Assembly: GCA_937951615.1 (NCBI GenBank)
Contig: CALFBH010000035.1
Span: forward strand, 23,604-87,603
Source: an uncultured Saprospiraceae bacterium
GTDB lineage: Bacteria > Bacteroidota > Bacteroidia > Chitinophagales > Saprospiraceae
DNA: 64,000 nt
Reading direction: 5' to 3'
Below the pieces are notes generated by a model. It was not told the origin of the DNA, ran no database searches, and saw only the letters and a list, made by a program, of their open reading frames with translations. Positions 44,847 through 54,390 of this stretch are shown here, in pieces; the stretch's first letter is position 1; each line of letters starts with the position of its first letter. Made by a program: the position numbers and the translations under genes.

Positions 44847-47800
44847 ATGAAAAACCACACAACAATTGTTATGTTATCATTGCTTTGTCTGCTGTTTTTG
44901 GGACAGGCAAATGCACAAACCAACCTCGAATTAATACTCAAAACGCCTTGCGGTTGTAATAATGACCAGCCACCTGGAGATGTAGGATTAAATGGTATTG
45001 GCTCTTTCACTGAAGAGCTGGAAGTTGCCAATAGTGTATCCTCAGATATTATTTATATCAGTTTTGCCAGTGTCAATAGTTCTGCAACTACAGGTATGGC
45101 ACCAGCGGGAGTAGGAGCAGGTTATCTATTCACCTGGAATGGTTCTGTAAAAAACTTTTCTTTTGTACATTTTGATGGAGACGGATATGATATTGAAGTC
45201 ACCTGGGCTGGACCAGATAATACAGTCGGAAATGCAGATGACGTAGTACTGGGTAGTCTTGCCAATCGCTGTGCTTATCCTTCTGTTGAGGCTGATGGAC
45301 TTGGAAGCTTTGGGAACTGTTCTGGGCATGTAGATGTACCACTGACCGCAACAGCTACTGATCCTGGAGGCACAGGCACAGGTGTCTGGACGGGCATGGG
45401 CGTAAATGGCAGCAACTTCAATCCAGCTGGCTTGCCAGAAGGAACGGCTACACTGACCTATACTTACACAGGAGCAGATGACGGCAGTGGAGGGGTTTCG
45501 CCAGATAATGGCGTGACTGTCGCTTATTCAGGATGTGAAGTGACTGCTTCTATTGATGTACAAATCACGGAGTACAAATTGAATGATCAGACTTTTACGA
45601 TTTGCGAAGACGTAGCAGGTAGCGGTTCAACAATGACTGATTTGACTGCTTTTGAAGCAGATATTCTTGGAGGACTTTCGGGGTCGCAGGTGTTAAATGG
45701 TTCTTTTGTCGAAAACAATGGTGCAGCAGGGAATATGTTTGACCTGAATAGTACCCAGAATATTTTACTGACCGGCTTGGACATTCACACTGATGCTCTT
45801 GGTACTGTAGCTTGGGAGGTTTATTACGTTCTAGGTACTTTTGTAGGGAATGAGACCAATGCTGCCGCCTGGACATTACTAGATTCGGGAACAGCGAATG
45901 GAGCCGGCACTAACAATCCCACAAATCTTGCTTTTGGAACGACACTCAATATACCAGCAGGCACTACTTATGGACTTTATGTGACACTGACTGCTGGATC
46001 AGGATTGAATTATCTGAATGGTACAACAGTTGGCAACTTATGGCAGACTGACGGCATAGTGACGATATATGAAGGCGTAGGAAAGACCTATCCTTTTGGA
46101 CTCACCTATACCACTCGGAACTGGAATGGTAATGTTTATTATCAGTCAGCATCGGCAGGTGCCTGTACATTAAATCAATGGACAGATGCCACAGGCACAA
46201 TAGTAGCTGACCCGACAATGGCAGTGATAGATGCGACAACAAATCCGTTTACTTATACCTGTATGGATAATGGCTGTGCAGATGAAGCAATCATTACCTT
46301 TGATGTAAAAGCAAATTGTGATGCTGCCTGTACAACAACTGTTGCACAGGAATGTGATGGTGATGTAAGTACACAAGGCGATATATTGGTATACGGAGCT
46401 GATGGTGGATTGTGTAGTTGTTCGTCGGGGTTTATATTAGAGATTCAAACGCCTTGTAGTTGTAATAACGACCAGCCGGAAAATGATGCCAGCTTGAATG
46501 GTGTAGGTTCATTTACAGAAATACTGGAAGTGACCAGTGGTTCTGCTTCAGACCTTATTTACGTAAGTGCCATTGCTACTAATAACGCAGCCAGTACAGG
46601 CACTTTGCCCAGTGACGTTGCAGTAGGAGATGCTTTTACATGGAATGGCACAGCGCACGAACTGACTTTTACACATTATGACGGAGATGGATATTTTATT
46701 GAAATTTCATGGGCTGGAACTGATAATGCCATCGGAACCGCAGATGATGTTGTGATTAATTTTTTAGGAAATCGTTGTGCCTATCCTGCTGTTGTAGTTG
46801 ATCCGGTTGCCTCCCTGTCAAATTGTGTGGATCATGTGGATGTTCCATTGACGGCTACAATTACTGATCCTTCGGGAGCGACAACAGGCAGTTGGTCGGG
46901 TGCCGGTGTCACAGGAAGCAATTTCAATCCGGCAGGTTTGCCGGCAGGAACGAATCCAATATTTTATACTTATACCGGGACAAATGATGGAAATGGAGGA
47001 CTTTCGCCTGATAATGGAGCAACGGTTGTATATCCGGGCTGTAATGCTACAGGAGAATATGGTGTTGCTATATCAGACTATACAACAGAAGATATTATTC
47101 GATCAGTATGTGAAGATGAAACAGGACTTGGTTTAGCTACTATCGACCTGACCGTTTTTGAAGATGAGTTCGCTATCGGCGGACAAGTTGAGTCTGTCAT
47201 GAATGGTTCTTTTACTGAAGATAATGGAGCAGCAGGTAATATGTTTGATCTGAATAGTACTCAAAATATCGAACTAACCGGATTGGATATTCACACAGAT
47301 ATTTTGGGTTCAATAACTTGGGAAGTATATTACATTGCAAGTACCTTTGTAGGAAATGAAGCCAATGCTGCAGCCTGGACATTATTGGATTCAGGAACAG
47401 TAACCGGAGCAGGAGCAGGCAATCCCACGAATCTTTCTTTTGCAACGACGCTCAATATTCCGGCAGCCACAAGCTATGGACTTTATGTAACTACAACCGC
47501 TTCTACATTAAATTATCTCAACGGCACAGCTGTAGGTACTTTATGGCAAACCGATGGAACAGTGAGCATATATGAGGGGGTAGGAAAAGCTTATCCTTTT
47601 GCAAATACTTATACGACTAGAAACTGGAATGGCAATATTTATTATAGCACAGGTGGCGTGTGTACTACAGGAGAATGGACAGATGCAACGGGGGCAGTAG
47701 TCAGTGATCCAACAGCAGCGCTAGTGAATGCGACAACAAACCCTTTTTCTTTTGGATGCCTTGATTATGGATGTGCGGGAGTATCGACGCTTACGGTTAA

Positions 47801-49529
47801 TGTAGAATCAAGCTGTAGTGCAAGCTGCACCACTACTGTTACGGCAGAGTGTGATGGTGATCCATGTACAATAGACGATACACAAATCTTAGGTTCAGAC
47901 GGTACAGAATGTAGTTGTACGCCAGGAACAGTAGAGGATTTTGGACTTGTCATTACAGAAATGACTATGCCTGCCTGTGGTGGCAATCCTGTTACAATAT
48001 GTCTGGATAATCAGGGACTTGGAGGCTTATTTATATTAGAAAGAGAGGATTTGAATCCCAATAATCAGATTTACCAATATGAGGAAACAGCACCGGGGGT
48101 ATTTAATTATGTTGGAACGCTACCCGGCATCAGCGGATTTAATAGCCGAACCTATGGAATGGATATAGATCCGATATCCAGACTTTGGTATATCGTAGCT
48201 TCACCAGATGGCGTTCAGCAGAATAGGCATTTATTTACATATAATACAAGTACAGCTACTTTATCGCCTTCTTTGGGACAAGTTGTTTCATCGACTGGCA
48301 ATACAAATATGCAAGCCATGACTTTCGATGAAACAGGCAATCTTTGGGCAATTTTTCAGGGCGGAATACTTGAAATTATTGACATCGCAACGACAACCGG
48401 ACAAGCAAATTCTTTGCCGACAGTTCCAGCACCAATTGGTGGCGTCGGATTGGCTTGGGATTTTGACAATAATCGTTTTATATACGCCAATTATGGTGGA
48501 TATACAGTAAATATATATGGTGTAGATGCCACGACAGGTGCAAGCACAATGTTGTTGAGCTTCTCTGATTTTAATAACGATGGTTGTGATGAAACCGCAC
48601 AAGGACTTGACTATGTTGGAAATGGCTTATTATACGCCTCAACAACTTATGCCTGCGATATTATTTATACCATAGATATAAATACAGGAGTGCTGACGGA
48701 AGTACTGACGCCCACAGCTACGAATGGAATAGGAGATGGACGATTTACTGGTGTGATTTATTCAAGAGGTGGTGGACCAGAAACAGTAGATTGGTCGGAT
48801 GATATGGGAGATAGTTATGGTAATAGTGGCTGTATTACAGTTTCACCTACAGAAAACACGACTTATATTGGTTCCTATACGAATAGTGAAGGCTGTGTAA
48901 CAACAGCTAGCATAGAGGTAATGCCAGAAGAATGTTTCATTGATCCCTGTACTTATCTTGGAAATAGTTCTCCTAATGGACTGAGCAATCAGTTTACAGA
49001 ATCCATAGCAGTCACAACAGGTCAGAATTTCGAGAGCTGGCAGATTGCTTCCAATACAGGTTTCTATGATCCGGCGGATGGAGTGACGCCACTTCCGGCA
49101 GGTACATTCCTCACGCAGGGACCAGTTGGCACATATACACTTCCAGGTGTACACGACAATGCGGTAGGGTATTCCGTAACCGTTTGTAATATATGTGATG
49201 GAACGGACGACCTGATAATTTCCAATCTATGTCTTTATACTTCCACAACTGATGTAACAGAAGCAGTTGATAATATGAAAGTATATCCTGTTCCAGCAAA
49301 AGATAAACTGATGTTGGAATATGAATCAGGAATTAATGGCGATAACTTGAGTATTAAAATTTACACAAATGATGGACGAGTCATGTATTCAAATGAAGAA
49401 ATGATAAGTGAAGGTGTAAACCTGTTTGAAATAGATATTGATTTTCTACCAGCAGGAACTTATTTTATAAAAACGATACCAGGCAAAGGATTGCCAAAGG
49501 CAGAGGTCTTTGTTAAGATTTCGGGGTAG
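44847..49529 (+). CDS. Large secreted protein with internal duplication and T9SS type A sorting domain
   Basis: This 1560-residue protein starts with a signal peptide (ending QANAQ). Two homologous modules of about 500 residues follow: the first begins TPCGCNNDQPPGD near residue 31, the second TPCSCNNDQPEND near residue 534. Each has a Cys-rich start, a GSFTE strand, a WAG/WTGMGVNGSNFNP section and a C-terminal CTT(T)V...ECDGD segment. After residue about 1030 there are propeller-like repeats (DIDPISRLWYIVASPDG, MTFDETGNLWAIFQGG). The last 85 residues are a type A sorting domain. It is probably a surface adhesin or large matrix protein. Confidence 0.85.
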   Translation: MKNHTTIVMLSLLCLLFLGQANAQTNLELILKTPCGCNNDQPPGDVGLNGIGSFTEELEVANSVSSDIIYISFASVNSSATTGMAPAGVGAGYLFTWNGSVKNFSFVHFDGDGYDIEVTWAGPDNTVGNADDVVLGSLANRCAYPSVEADGLGSFGNCSGHVDVPLTATATDPGGTGTGVWTGMGVNGSNFNPAGLPEGTATLTYTYTGADDGSGGVSPDNGVTVAYSGCEVTASIDVQITEYKLNDQTFTICEDVAGSGSTMTDLTAFEADILGGLSGSQVLNGSFVENNGAAGNMFDLNSTQNILLTGLDIHTDALGTVAWEVYYVLGTFVGNETNAAAWTLLDSGTANGAGTNNPTNLAFGTTLNIPAGTTYGLYVTLTAGSGLNYLNGTTVGNLWQTDGIVTIYEGVGKTYPFGLTYTTRNWNGNVYYQSASAGACTLNQWTDATGTIVADPTMAVIDATTNPFTYTCMDNGCADEAIITFDVKANCDAACTTTVAQECDGDVSTQGDILVYGADGGLCSCSSGFILEIQTPCSCNNDQPENDASLNGVGSFTEILEVTSGSASDLIYVSAIATNNAASTGTLPSDVAVGDAFTWNGTAHELTFTHYDGDGYFIEISWAGTDNAIGTADDVVINFLGNRCAYPAVVVDPVASLSNCVDHVDVPLTATITDPSGATTGSWSGAGVTGSNFNPAGLPAGTNPIFYTYTGTNDGNGGLSPDNGATVVYPGCNATGEYGVAISDYTTEDIIRSVCEDETGLGLATIDLTVFEDEFAIGGQVESVMNGSFTEDNGAAGNMFDLNSTQNIELTGLDIHTDILGSITWEVYYIASTFVGNEANAAAWTLLDSGTVTGAGAGNPTNLSFATTLNIPAATSYGLYVTTTASTLNYLNGTAVGTLWQTDGTVSIYEGVGKAYPFANTYTTRNWNGNIYYSTGGVCTTGEWTDATGAVVSDPTAALVNATTNPFSFGCLDYGCAGVSTLTVNVESSCSASCTTTVTAECDGDPCTIDDTQILGSDGTECSCTPGTVEDFGLVITEMTMPACGGNPVTICLDNQGLGGLFILEREDLNPNNQIYQYEETAPGVFNYVGTLPGISGFNSRTYGMDIDPISRLWYIVASPDGVQQNRHLFTYNTSTATLSPSLGQVVSSTGNTNMQAMTFDETGNLWAIFQGGILEIIDIATTTGQANSLPTVPAPIGGVGLAWDFDNNRFIYANYGGYTVNIYGVDATTGASTMLLSFSDFNNDGCDETAQGLDYVGNGLLYASTTYACDIIYTIDINTGVLTEVLTPTATNGIGDGRFTGVIYSRGGGPETVDWSDDMGDSYGNSGCITVSPTENTTYIGSYTNSEGCVTTASIEVMPEECFIDPCTYLGNSSPNGLSNQFTESIAVTTGQNFESWQIASNTGFYDPADGVTPLPAGTFLTQGPVGTYTLPGVHDNAVGYSVTVCNICDGTDDLIISNLCLYTSTTDVTEAVDNMKVYPVPAKDKLMLEYESGINGDNLSIKIYTNDGRVMYSNEEMISEGVNLFEIDIDFLPAGTYFIKTIPGKGLPKAEVFVKISG

Positions 49530-49550
49530 GAAAGTTATTTTGACTAATAG

Positions 49551-49587
49551 AAAAGCAGTGGCGACCAAAGTGTTGTCACTGCTTTTT
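49551..49587 (+). terminator. Rho-independent terminator after the large T9SS gene
   Basis: AAAAGCAGTG (49551-49560) and CACTGCTTTT (49577-49586) are perfectly complementary; a T tail follows. Confidence 0.85.
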
Positions 49588-49617
49588 TCAATTTAGCTTA
49601 TTGGCAATAGTTTTTTG

Positions 49618-49635
49618 TCCCGATGGTTATCGGGA
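49618..49635. repeat. TCCCGATGGTTATCGGGA palindrome copy
   Basis: Second copy of the dispersed 18-bp hairpin (arms TCCCGAT/ATCGGGA), upstream of the PBP1A gene. Confidence 0.6.
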
Positions 49636-49776
49636 GTATTTGAGGTTTGTATTTGTATTTACACTTACGAAATAAAAATCGGCAACTTTTTTGCTTAAAC
49701 AAGTCCATATTCGTATTATGCAGCAAATTGAAATTATTTTCATCAAGCTACAAATCACATAGAATCTGACGCCGTA

Positions 49777-52257
49777 ATGAAAGAAGATAAAACTGGTGCT
49801 TCCAAGTTAAAACAAAGCTATGGAGCATTCAAAACAGACCATCCCAAAGCATTTAAAGGTATAAAATACACCCTGATTACAGGTGTCGTTTTATTTGCAT
49901 TAGGTGTACTATTATTATTGGGCTTTTTTCTTGCCATTTTGAATGGTTATTATGGCGAATTGCCCACCAAATCAGAGCTTAAAGCCATACAAAATCCCGT
50001 AGCTTCTGAGATATATTCAGAAGATGGTGTGCTGTTGGGGCGTTACTATCTGGAAAATCGGACAGATGTATCTTATAACCAGATTCCAAAAGACATCAAA
50101 AATGCGCTGATTGCTACAGAAGATGCTCGCTTTTTCAAACATGGAGGAATAGACCGTCGCGCCATGTTTCGTGTATTGATGAAAACCGTGTTGCTACAAG
50201 ACCAAAGTGCAGGGGGAGGAAGTACCATCAGTCAGCAGTTAGCTAAAAATCTATATAAACGGGAAAGGCGTGGTAAGCTGACCATTCCTGTAGCTAAGCT
50301 GAAAGAAATGATTGTAGCGAAGCGGATTGAAGACATTTATGACAAAGAAGAAGTGCTGACTTTGTACCTAAACACCGTGTCTTTCGGAGAAGATGTCTTT
50401 GGTATAAAAATGGCAGCTCGCCGATTTTTTGATACTTCATTAGAAGATTTGCAGACCGATCAGGCAGCTACGCTGGTCGGGATGCTCAAAGCCCCAACCT
50501 CCTATAGCCCACGCGCCAATCCCACCCGAAGTCGCCTGCGCCGGAATACAGTGTTGGACCAAATGAATAAGTACAAATACATCAGCAGCACCAGAAGTGA
50601 TTCACTCCGTAAAATGCCATTGCGCACTAAATATAATTTTGTTTCGCACAGCGACGGGCCTGCACCTTATTTTCGGGCGTCTCTAAAAAATGAATTGAAA
50701 AAATGGGCAAAGACACATAAAAAACGCGATGGCTCGCCTTATAATCTTTATACGGATGGCTTGAAAATTTATACGTCTATCAATTCAAAAATGCAGCAAT
50801 ATGCAGAAGAGGCAGTCGAAACACACATGGCAAAACTTCAAGATGATTTCTGGAAACACTGGCGCAATCAAGATCCTTTTTATGGAGATATGAATCGAAT
50901 CAATGCTTTGAAAAAACAATCCAACCGCTATCTGGTTGCCAAAGACAATAAGTGGTCGAATAGTAAAATTGACGCCGACTTCAAGAAGAAAAGAAAAATG
51001 GAAGTCTTTACCCTCAAAGGGAAAAAAACAGTGATGATGAGTCCACTGGATTCCATTGCTTATTATCTGAAATTTCTACAGGTAGGCTTTATGGCTATGG
51101 AACCTAAAAATGGTTATATCCGAGCTTATGTGGGCGGCATTGACCATAAACACTTTAAGTATGACCATGTCAAATCAACACGACAAGTCGGCTCAACTTT
51201 CAAACCAATTGTTTATGCTACGGCCTTGGATTCTGCTTATTCGCCCTGCACATTTAAAGCAAATAAACTCTACAGGTATCCCGACTACCAGGACTGGGAG
51301 CCCGCAAATTCTGATGACAAATATGGTGGACAATATTCGATGCGGGGTGCCTTAATGACTTCTAATAATTCTGTGACGGCGCAATGGATTATGGATACAG
51401 AGCCTTACACGGTAGTCGATATGGCAAGAAGAATGGGGATTACAGAAGCAGACATTCCAGAAGCTCCTGCTATCGCTTTGGGCGCAGCAGATATTTCTTT
51501 ATACGAAATGATGCAGGCTTATTGTACAATGGCCAATGATGGACGACATATTCCGCCAGCTTATTTATTGAAAATAGAAGATCGAAACGGGAAAATTATT
51601 GAAAAATTCAAGACCAATATTTATAAGCGTACAAAGGCAATGGATCCTGAAGATGCCTTAATTATGCTGAAAATGATGGAAAGTGTTGTCGATAGTGGTA
51701 GCGCACGCCGTCTTCGTTGGAAATATGCTTTGCCCAATGATATTGCTGGCAAAACAGGCACCACGCAAAACCAAACAGATGGCTGGTTTATGGGCATCAC
51801 GCCAAAACTAGTGGCTGGTGTATGGGTGGGCGGAGACGACCGCCGAGTCCGTTTCCGAACCATCACCCTGGGACAGGGCGCGAATATGGCTTTACCCGTT
51901 TGGGGCGAATTTTTTCAACGGGTAAACAAAGACCCGAAATTTAAAGCCATTACAGAAGCGAAATTTGAAGAATTGCCACCACATATTACAGAATTGTTGG
52001 ATTGTCCGGGTTATGTGCCTTATGACTACCGACCGCCTGTTGTTGTGACAATAGACACAGCTGTTGCTGTCATTCCACCGCGTCCAAAAACAGTGAAACC
52101 ACTGTTTGATAAAGTCACGAAAGGCAAACAAGACAAAGACAAAGTCCGGCGACCAAAACTACCCGCTTCACCAAAGGCTAAACGCAGAGGAGGGAAAAAG
52201 GAGAAAGAGAAAAAGGGATTATTTAAACGCTTATTTGGAAAGAAAGATAAAAATTAA
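49777..52257 (+). CDS. Penicillin-binding protein 1A-type bifunctional transglycosylase/transpeptidase
   Basis: This 826-residue class A PBP has one N-terminal membrane anchor (about residues 30-55). The glycosyltransferase domain shows E115 in ATEDARFFKHGGID and then GGSTISQQLAKNLYKR. The transpeptidase domain shows the catalytic SxxK at S473-T-F-K476 (QVGSTFKP), then SNN and KTGTT motifs. The Lys-rich C-terminus (KRRGKKEKEKKGLFKRLFGKK) is unusual. The enzyme polymerises and cross-links peptidoglycan in the periplasm. A weak terminator follows. Confidence 0.95.
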   Translation: MKEDKTGASKLKQSYGAFKTDHPKAFKGIKYTLITGVVLFALGVLLLLGFFLAILNGYYGELPTKSELKAIQNPVASEIYSEDGVLLGRYYLENRTDVSYNQIPKDIKNALIATEDARFFKHGGIDRRAMFRVLMKTVLLQDQSAGGGSTISQQLAKNLYKRERRGKLTIPVAKLKEMIVAKRIEDIYDKEEVLTLYLNTVSFGEDVFGIKMAARRFFDTSLEDLQTDQAATLVGMLKAPTSYSPRANPTRSRLRRNTVLDQMNKYKYISSTRSDSLRKMPLRTKYNFVSHSDGPAPYFRASLKNELKKWAKTHKKRDGSPYNLYTDGLKIYTSINSKMQQYAEEAVETHMAKLQDDFWKHWRNQDPFYGDMNRINALKKQSNRYLVAKDNKWSNSKIDADFKKKRKMEVFTLKGKKTVMMSPLDSIAYYLKFLQVGFMAMEPKNGYIRAYVGGIDHKHFKYDHVKSTRQVGSTFKPIVYATALDSAYSPCTFKANKLYRYPDYQDWEPANSDDKYGGQYSMRGALMTSNNSVTAQWIMDTEPYTVVDMARRMGITEADIPEAPAIALGAADISLYEMMQAYCTMANDGRHIPPAYLLKIEDRNGKIIEKFKTNIYKRTKAMDPEDALIMLKMMESVVDSGSARRLRWKYALPNDIAGKTGTTQNQTDGWFMGITPKLVAGVWVGGDDRRVRFRTITLGQGANMALPVWGEFFQRVNKDPKFKAITEAKFEELPPHITELLDCPGYVPYDYRPPVVVTIDTAVAVIPPRPKTVKPLFDKVTKGKQDKDKVRRPKLPASPKAKRRGGKKEKEKKGLFKRLFGKKDKN

Positions 52258-52271
52258 GTGTTTCTAATATA

Positions 52272-52330
52272 ATTAAAAAGTCCAGTCACAGAATCCTTAA
52301 AAAGAAGGGGAACTTTGGCTGGATTTTTGC
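52272..52330 (+). terminator. Weak terminator after PBP1A
   Basis: AGTCCAGTCACAG pairs partly with CTTTGGCTGGATT; a T-run follows. The stem is imperfect. Confidence 0.35.
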
Positions 52331-52381
52331 CGTTAGTATAGTATCAGCATTAACATTTTTATAACACCTTAAACAATAAAC

Positions 52382-52528
52382 ATGCTTATACTATCTTTAC
52401 TTTATATCTTATTGGGTGTAAACCTAGTTCAGGTGATAGCCCAAAGTGGCGCAGATTGCTATAAATACCTTCGGTTTTGGATGGTCTTACTGCCTTTACT
52501 CATATTGCTTTGGGCAACCTTTTCTTAG
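52382..52528 (+). CDS. Small two-helix membrane protein
   Basis: This 48-residue ORF starts MLILSLLYILLGVNLVQV and ends with FWMVLLPLLILLWATFS. Two hydrophobic segments are linked by a short polar loop (AQSGADCYKYLR). Its stop overlaps the convergent ribH stop by 4 bp. It is shorter than typical annotation cut-offs, but codon use and composition look natural. No function is known. Confidence 0.55.
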   Translation: MLILSLLYILLGVNLVQVIAQSGADCYKYLRFWMVLLPLLILLWATFS

Positions 52529-53043
52529 TTGAATCCGATTGACTGTTTTTTGTCACTTGTTTCTTTATCTAATGCCACCATCCGAATAGCTGTTACGGCA
52601 GCTTCCACTCCTTTGTTACCATGTTTGCCTCCTGCGCGGTCTTTTGCCTGCTGCTCATCATTTGGCGTTAGCAAACCAAATATGCAGGGGATTCCTGTCG
52701 TCAGTCCCAACTGAGTCAGTCCCATTGCAACCGCATTATTGATGTATTCATTATGTGAAGTTTCGCCTTTAATGACACATCCAATGCAAATCACTGCATC
52801 CGTTTTTTTACTCTTAATCAATAAACGCGCTCCATTGGGCAATTCAAAAGCACCAGGAACTTGTATGGTGTGAATGGCTTCGACGTCGGCACCATGTTTC
52901 GTCAGGGTGTCATAACAAGCCTCATATAAAGCATGGGTAATTTCTTCATTCCAATCGGCTACGACAATTCCAAAGCTCATTTCTTCCGCAGAAGCCAACT
53001 TCTTTTCATCGTATTTAGATAAATTTTTTAATGCGCTTGCCAT
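52525..53043 (-). CDS. ribH: 6,7-dimethyl-8-ribityllumazine synthase
   Basis: This 172-residue protein makes the riboflavin precursor lumazine. Characteristic segments are FGIVVADWNEEITHALYEAC, VPGAFELPNGARLLI, CIGCVIKGETSHNEYINNAVAMGL and GIPCIFGLLTPNDEQQAKDR-like. It forms icosahedral or pentameric shells in known members. Other riboflavin genes are not adjacent, and I see no FMN riboswitch upstream. Confidence 0.95.
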   Translation of the reverse strand: MASALKNLSKYDEKKLASAEEMSFGIVVADWNEEITHALYEACYDTLTKHGADVEAIHTIQVPGAFELPNGARLLIKSKKTDAVICIGCVIKGETSHNEYINNAVAMGLTQLGLTTGIPCIFGLLTPNDEQQAKDRAGGKHGNKGVEAAVTAIRMVALDKETSDKKQSIGFN

Positions 53044-53356
53044 AATTTTATAATAATTTTAAAAAGAGAAAATTCCAAATTCCAAAATGATGTACAAATT
53101 TACAAAGAAAAAGAAGGCAGAGAAATTTATTTTCAGGCATAATAAAATATGGACTTTTTTTCTATGTCCAAATATGCTTTTGTTGTAAATTTATTATTGC
53201 AAATTTTAATATGTAAAAATATTGACAATTCAGTGTATTGTTTTTAATAATTTTTGTAATCATTTAATTGTCAGTAAGATAAAAGGAACTAATTTAAAAC
53301 GACTGATGTTATAGCCTTGAAATATAAACACTTTGTTCACCTCTAAAAGCAATACC
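53044..53356. other. AT-rich intergenic region upstream of ribH
   Basis: This 313-bp region is very AT-rich (TTATTGCAAATTTTAATATG and similar) between ribH and the small plus-strand ORF. I see no RNA gene and no riboswitch-like conserved element. Confidence 0.4.
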
Positions 53357-53476
53357 ATGAAGACACTAAAAAAAGCGATTGCAAAGATTTATCATCGGAT
53401 TTTTGTGTATAATGTGGAACGCAAAGACCTCCTATTCAAACCTTATGAACACTTCGATTACCTGAGCAACCCTTAA
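53357..53476 (+). CDS. Small basic protein, possible short gene
   Basis: This 39-residue ORF reads MKTLKKAIAKIYHRIFVYNVERKD and ends YEHFDYLSNP. It has a clear start and stop, a basic amphipathic first half and an aromatic C-terminus. Nothing in the sequence identifies a family. It is supported only by composition and by the absence of any other gene here. Confidence 0.4.
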   Translation: MKTLKKAIAKIYHRIFVYNVERKDLLFKPYEHFDYLSNP

Positions 53477-53514
53477 TTGTACTAATGGATGAATGAGTGA
53501 ATGAAAAAATGCTA

Positions 53515-53654
53515 GTGTTCGACTAAAGTATGATTGAGTAAACTCCGTTGTCGTCAGACGAATTCGCTTAGAAATACGGCATATCTAAAGGGATAAATCA
53601 CCAATTTTCATAAAATCCTTCGTCTGCCGACTATTCCATACTTTAATCGAACAC
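53515..53654. mobile_element. MITE-like element with terminal inverted repeats
   Basis: Ends GTGTTCGACTAAAGTATG (53515-53532) and CATACTTTAATCGAACAC (about 53637-53654) are inverted with one mismatch. An inner pair GTCGTCAGACGA (53550-53561) and TCGTCTGCCGAC (53621-53632) also has one mismatch. There is no ORF inside, so it is a candidate non-autonomous element of about 140 bp. Confidence 0.55.
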
Positions 53655-53670
53655 CCTTGAAAAAATAACA

Positions 53671-53700
53671 TTCATTCATTCATTCATTCATTCATTCATT
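53671..53700. repeat. CATT tetranucleotide microsatellite
   Basis: At least seven successive ATTC units (TTCATTCATTCATTCATTC) end at the stop codon of the next minus-strand gene. Confidence 0.75.
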
Positions 53701-54159
53701 TTATCTATTAGCTAATGTTTTCAAATACAGCAATGTATCCTGAATCCGCTGAACAGCAGCACGATTATTTGTGAGACAGTTCAAGTCGACCGAATTATTG
53801 AGATGTGTGCCATTTGTCCAGTAATTGGCGACGGTGTTTTCCTGACATTGTATGGCGAGTGCCAGCGCATCACTACTAGAATTATACTTAGAATTGATGT
53901 CCACAATATCGCGTGGATGAAACTGCAGCACAATCTGTTCCTGCTTGCCATTATTCTGCCGCCAGGTATGCGTGATGGTCAGTTGGCGTTTGGAGTTGAG
54001 CGTGACCTGATAATTAATGTCGCGCTGAAAATCATTGTCCTGGGTGTTACTTTGCAGTTCTTGATTTAGGGTTTGAACTGCGGCTTTGTATTCCTCATTT
54101 AGCTGTGCATCAGCGAATGAGAAAGACAAAGCAACGAGCATAGTCATCACTGTTTTCAT
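53701..54159 (-). CDS. Secreted protein of unknown function
   Basis: This 152-residue protein has a signal peptide (MKTVMTMLVALSFSFADAQ). The mature domain holds NYQVTLNSKRQLTITHTWRQNNGKQEQIVLQFHPRDIVDI and a C-terminal helix. Two Cys (AIQCQEN, LNCLTN) could form a disulfide. I recognise no family. Confidence 0.65.
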   Translation of the reverse strand: MKTVMTMLVALSFSFADAQLNEEYKAAVQTLNQELQSNTQDNDFQRDINYQVTLNSKRQLTITHTWRQNNGKQEQIVLQFHPRDIVDINSKYNSSSDALALAIQCQENTVANYWTNGTHLNNSVDLNCLTNNRAAVQRIQDTLLYLKTLANR

Positions 54160-54390
54160 AGTAAAAGGTTTTGGTTAAAAAATTGAGTCTTCAATTAGTT
54201 AGTAGTCAGGGACTCAAAATCTGGGTTTAAAACCGGCTTCCTTTTAGACAAGTTATTACATGATTCTTTGGGGTAAAATTTGTTCACTCCTTAAAATTAG
54301 GCGATTTTTGTGGTTAATGCAAGTTCAAATTGAAAAAATATTAGGAACTTAAAGGCTCAAAATCCACAATAATTATAACTTAAGCTGCTC

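Noticed and set aside
53044..53356. FMN riboswitch upstream of ribH
   Set aside because: No conserved RFN-like sequence or fold is visible; the region is simply AT-rich.
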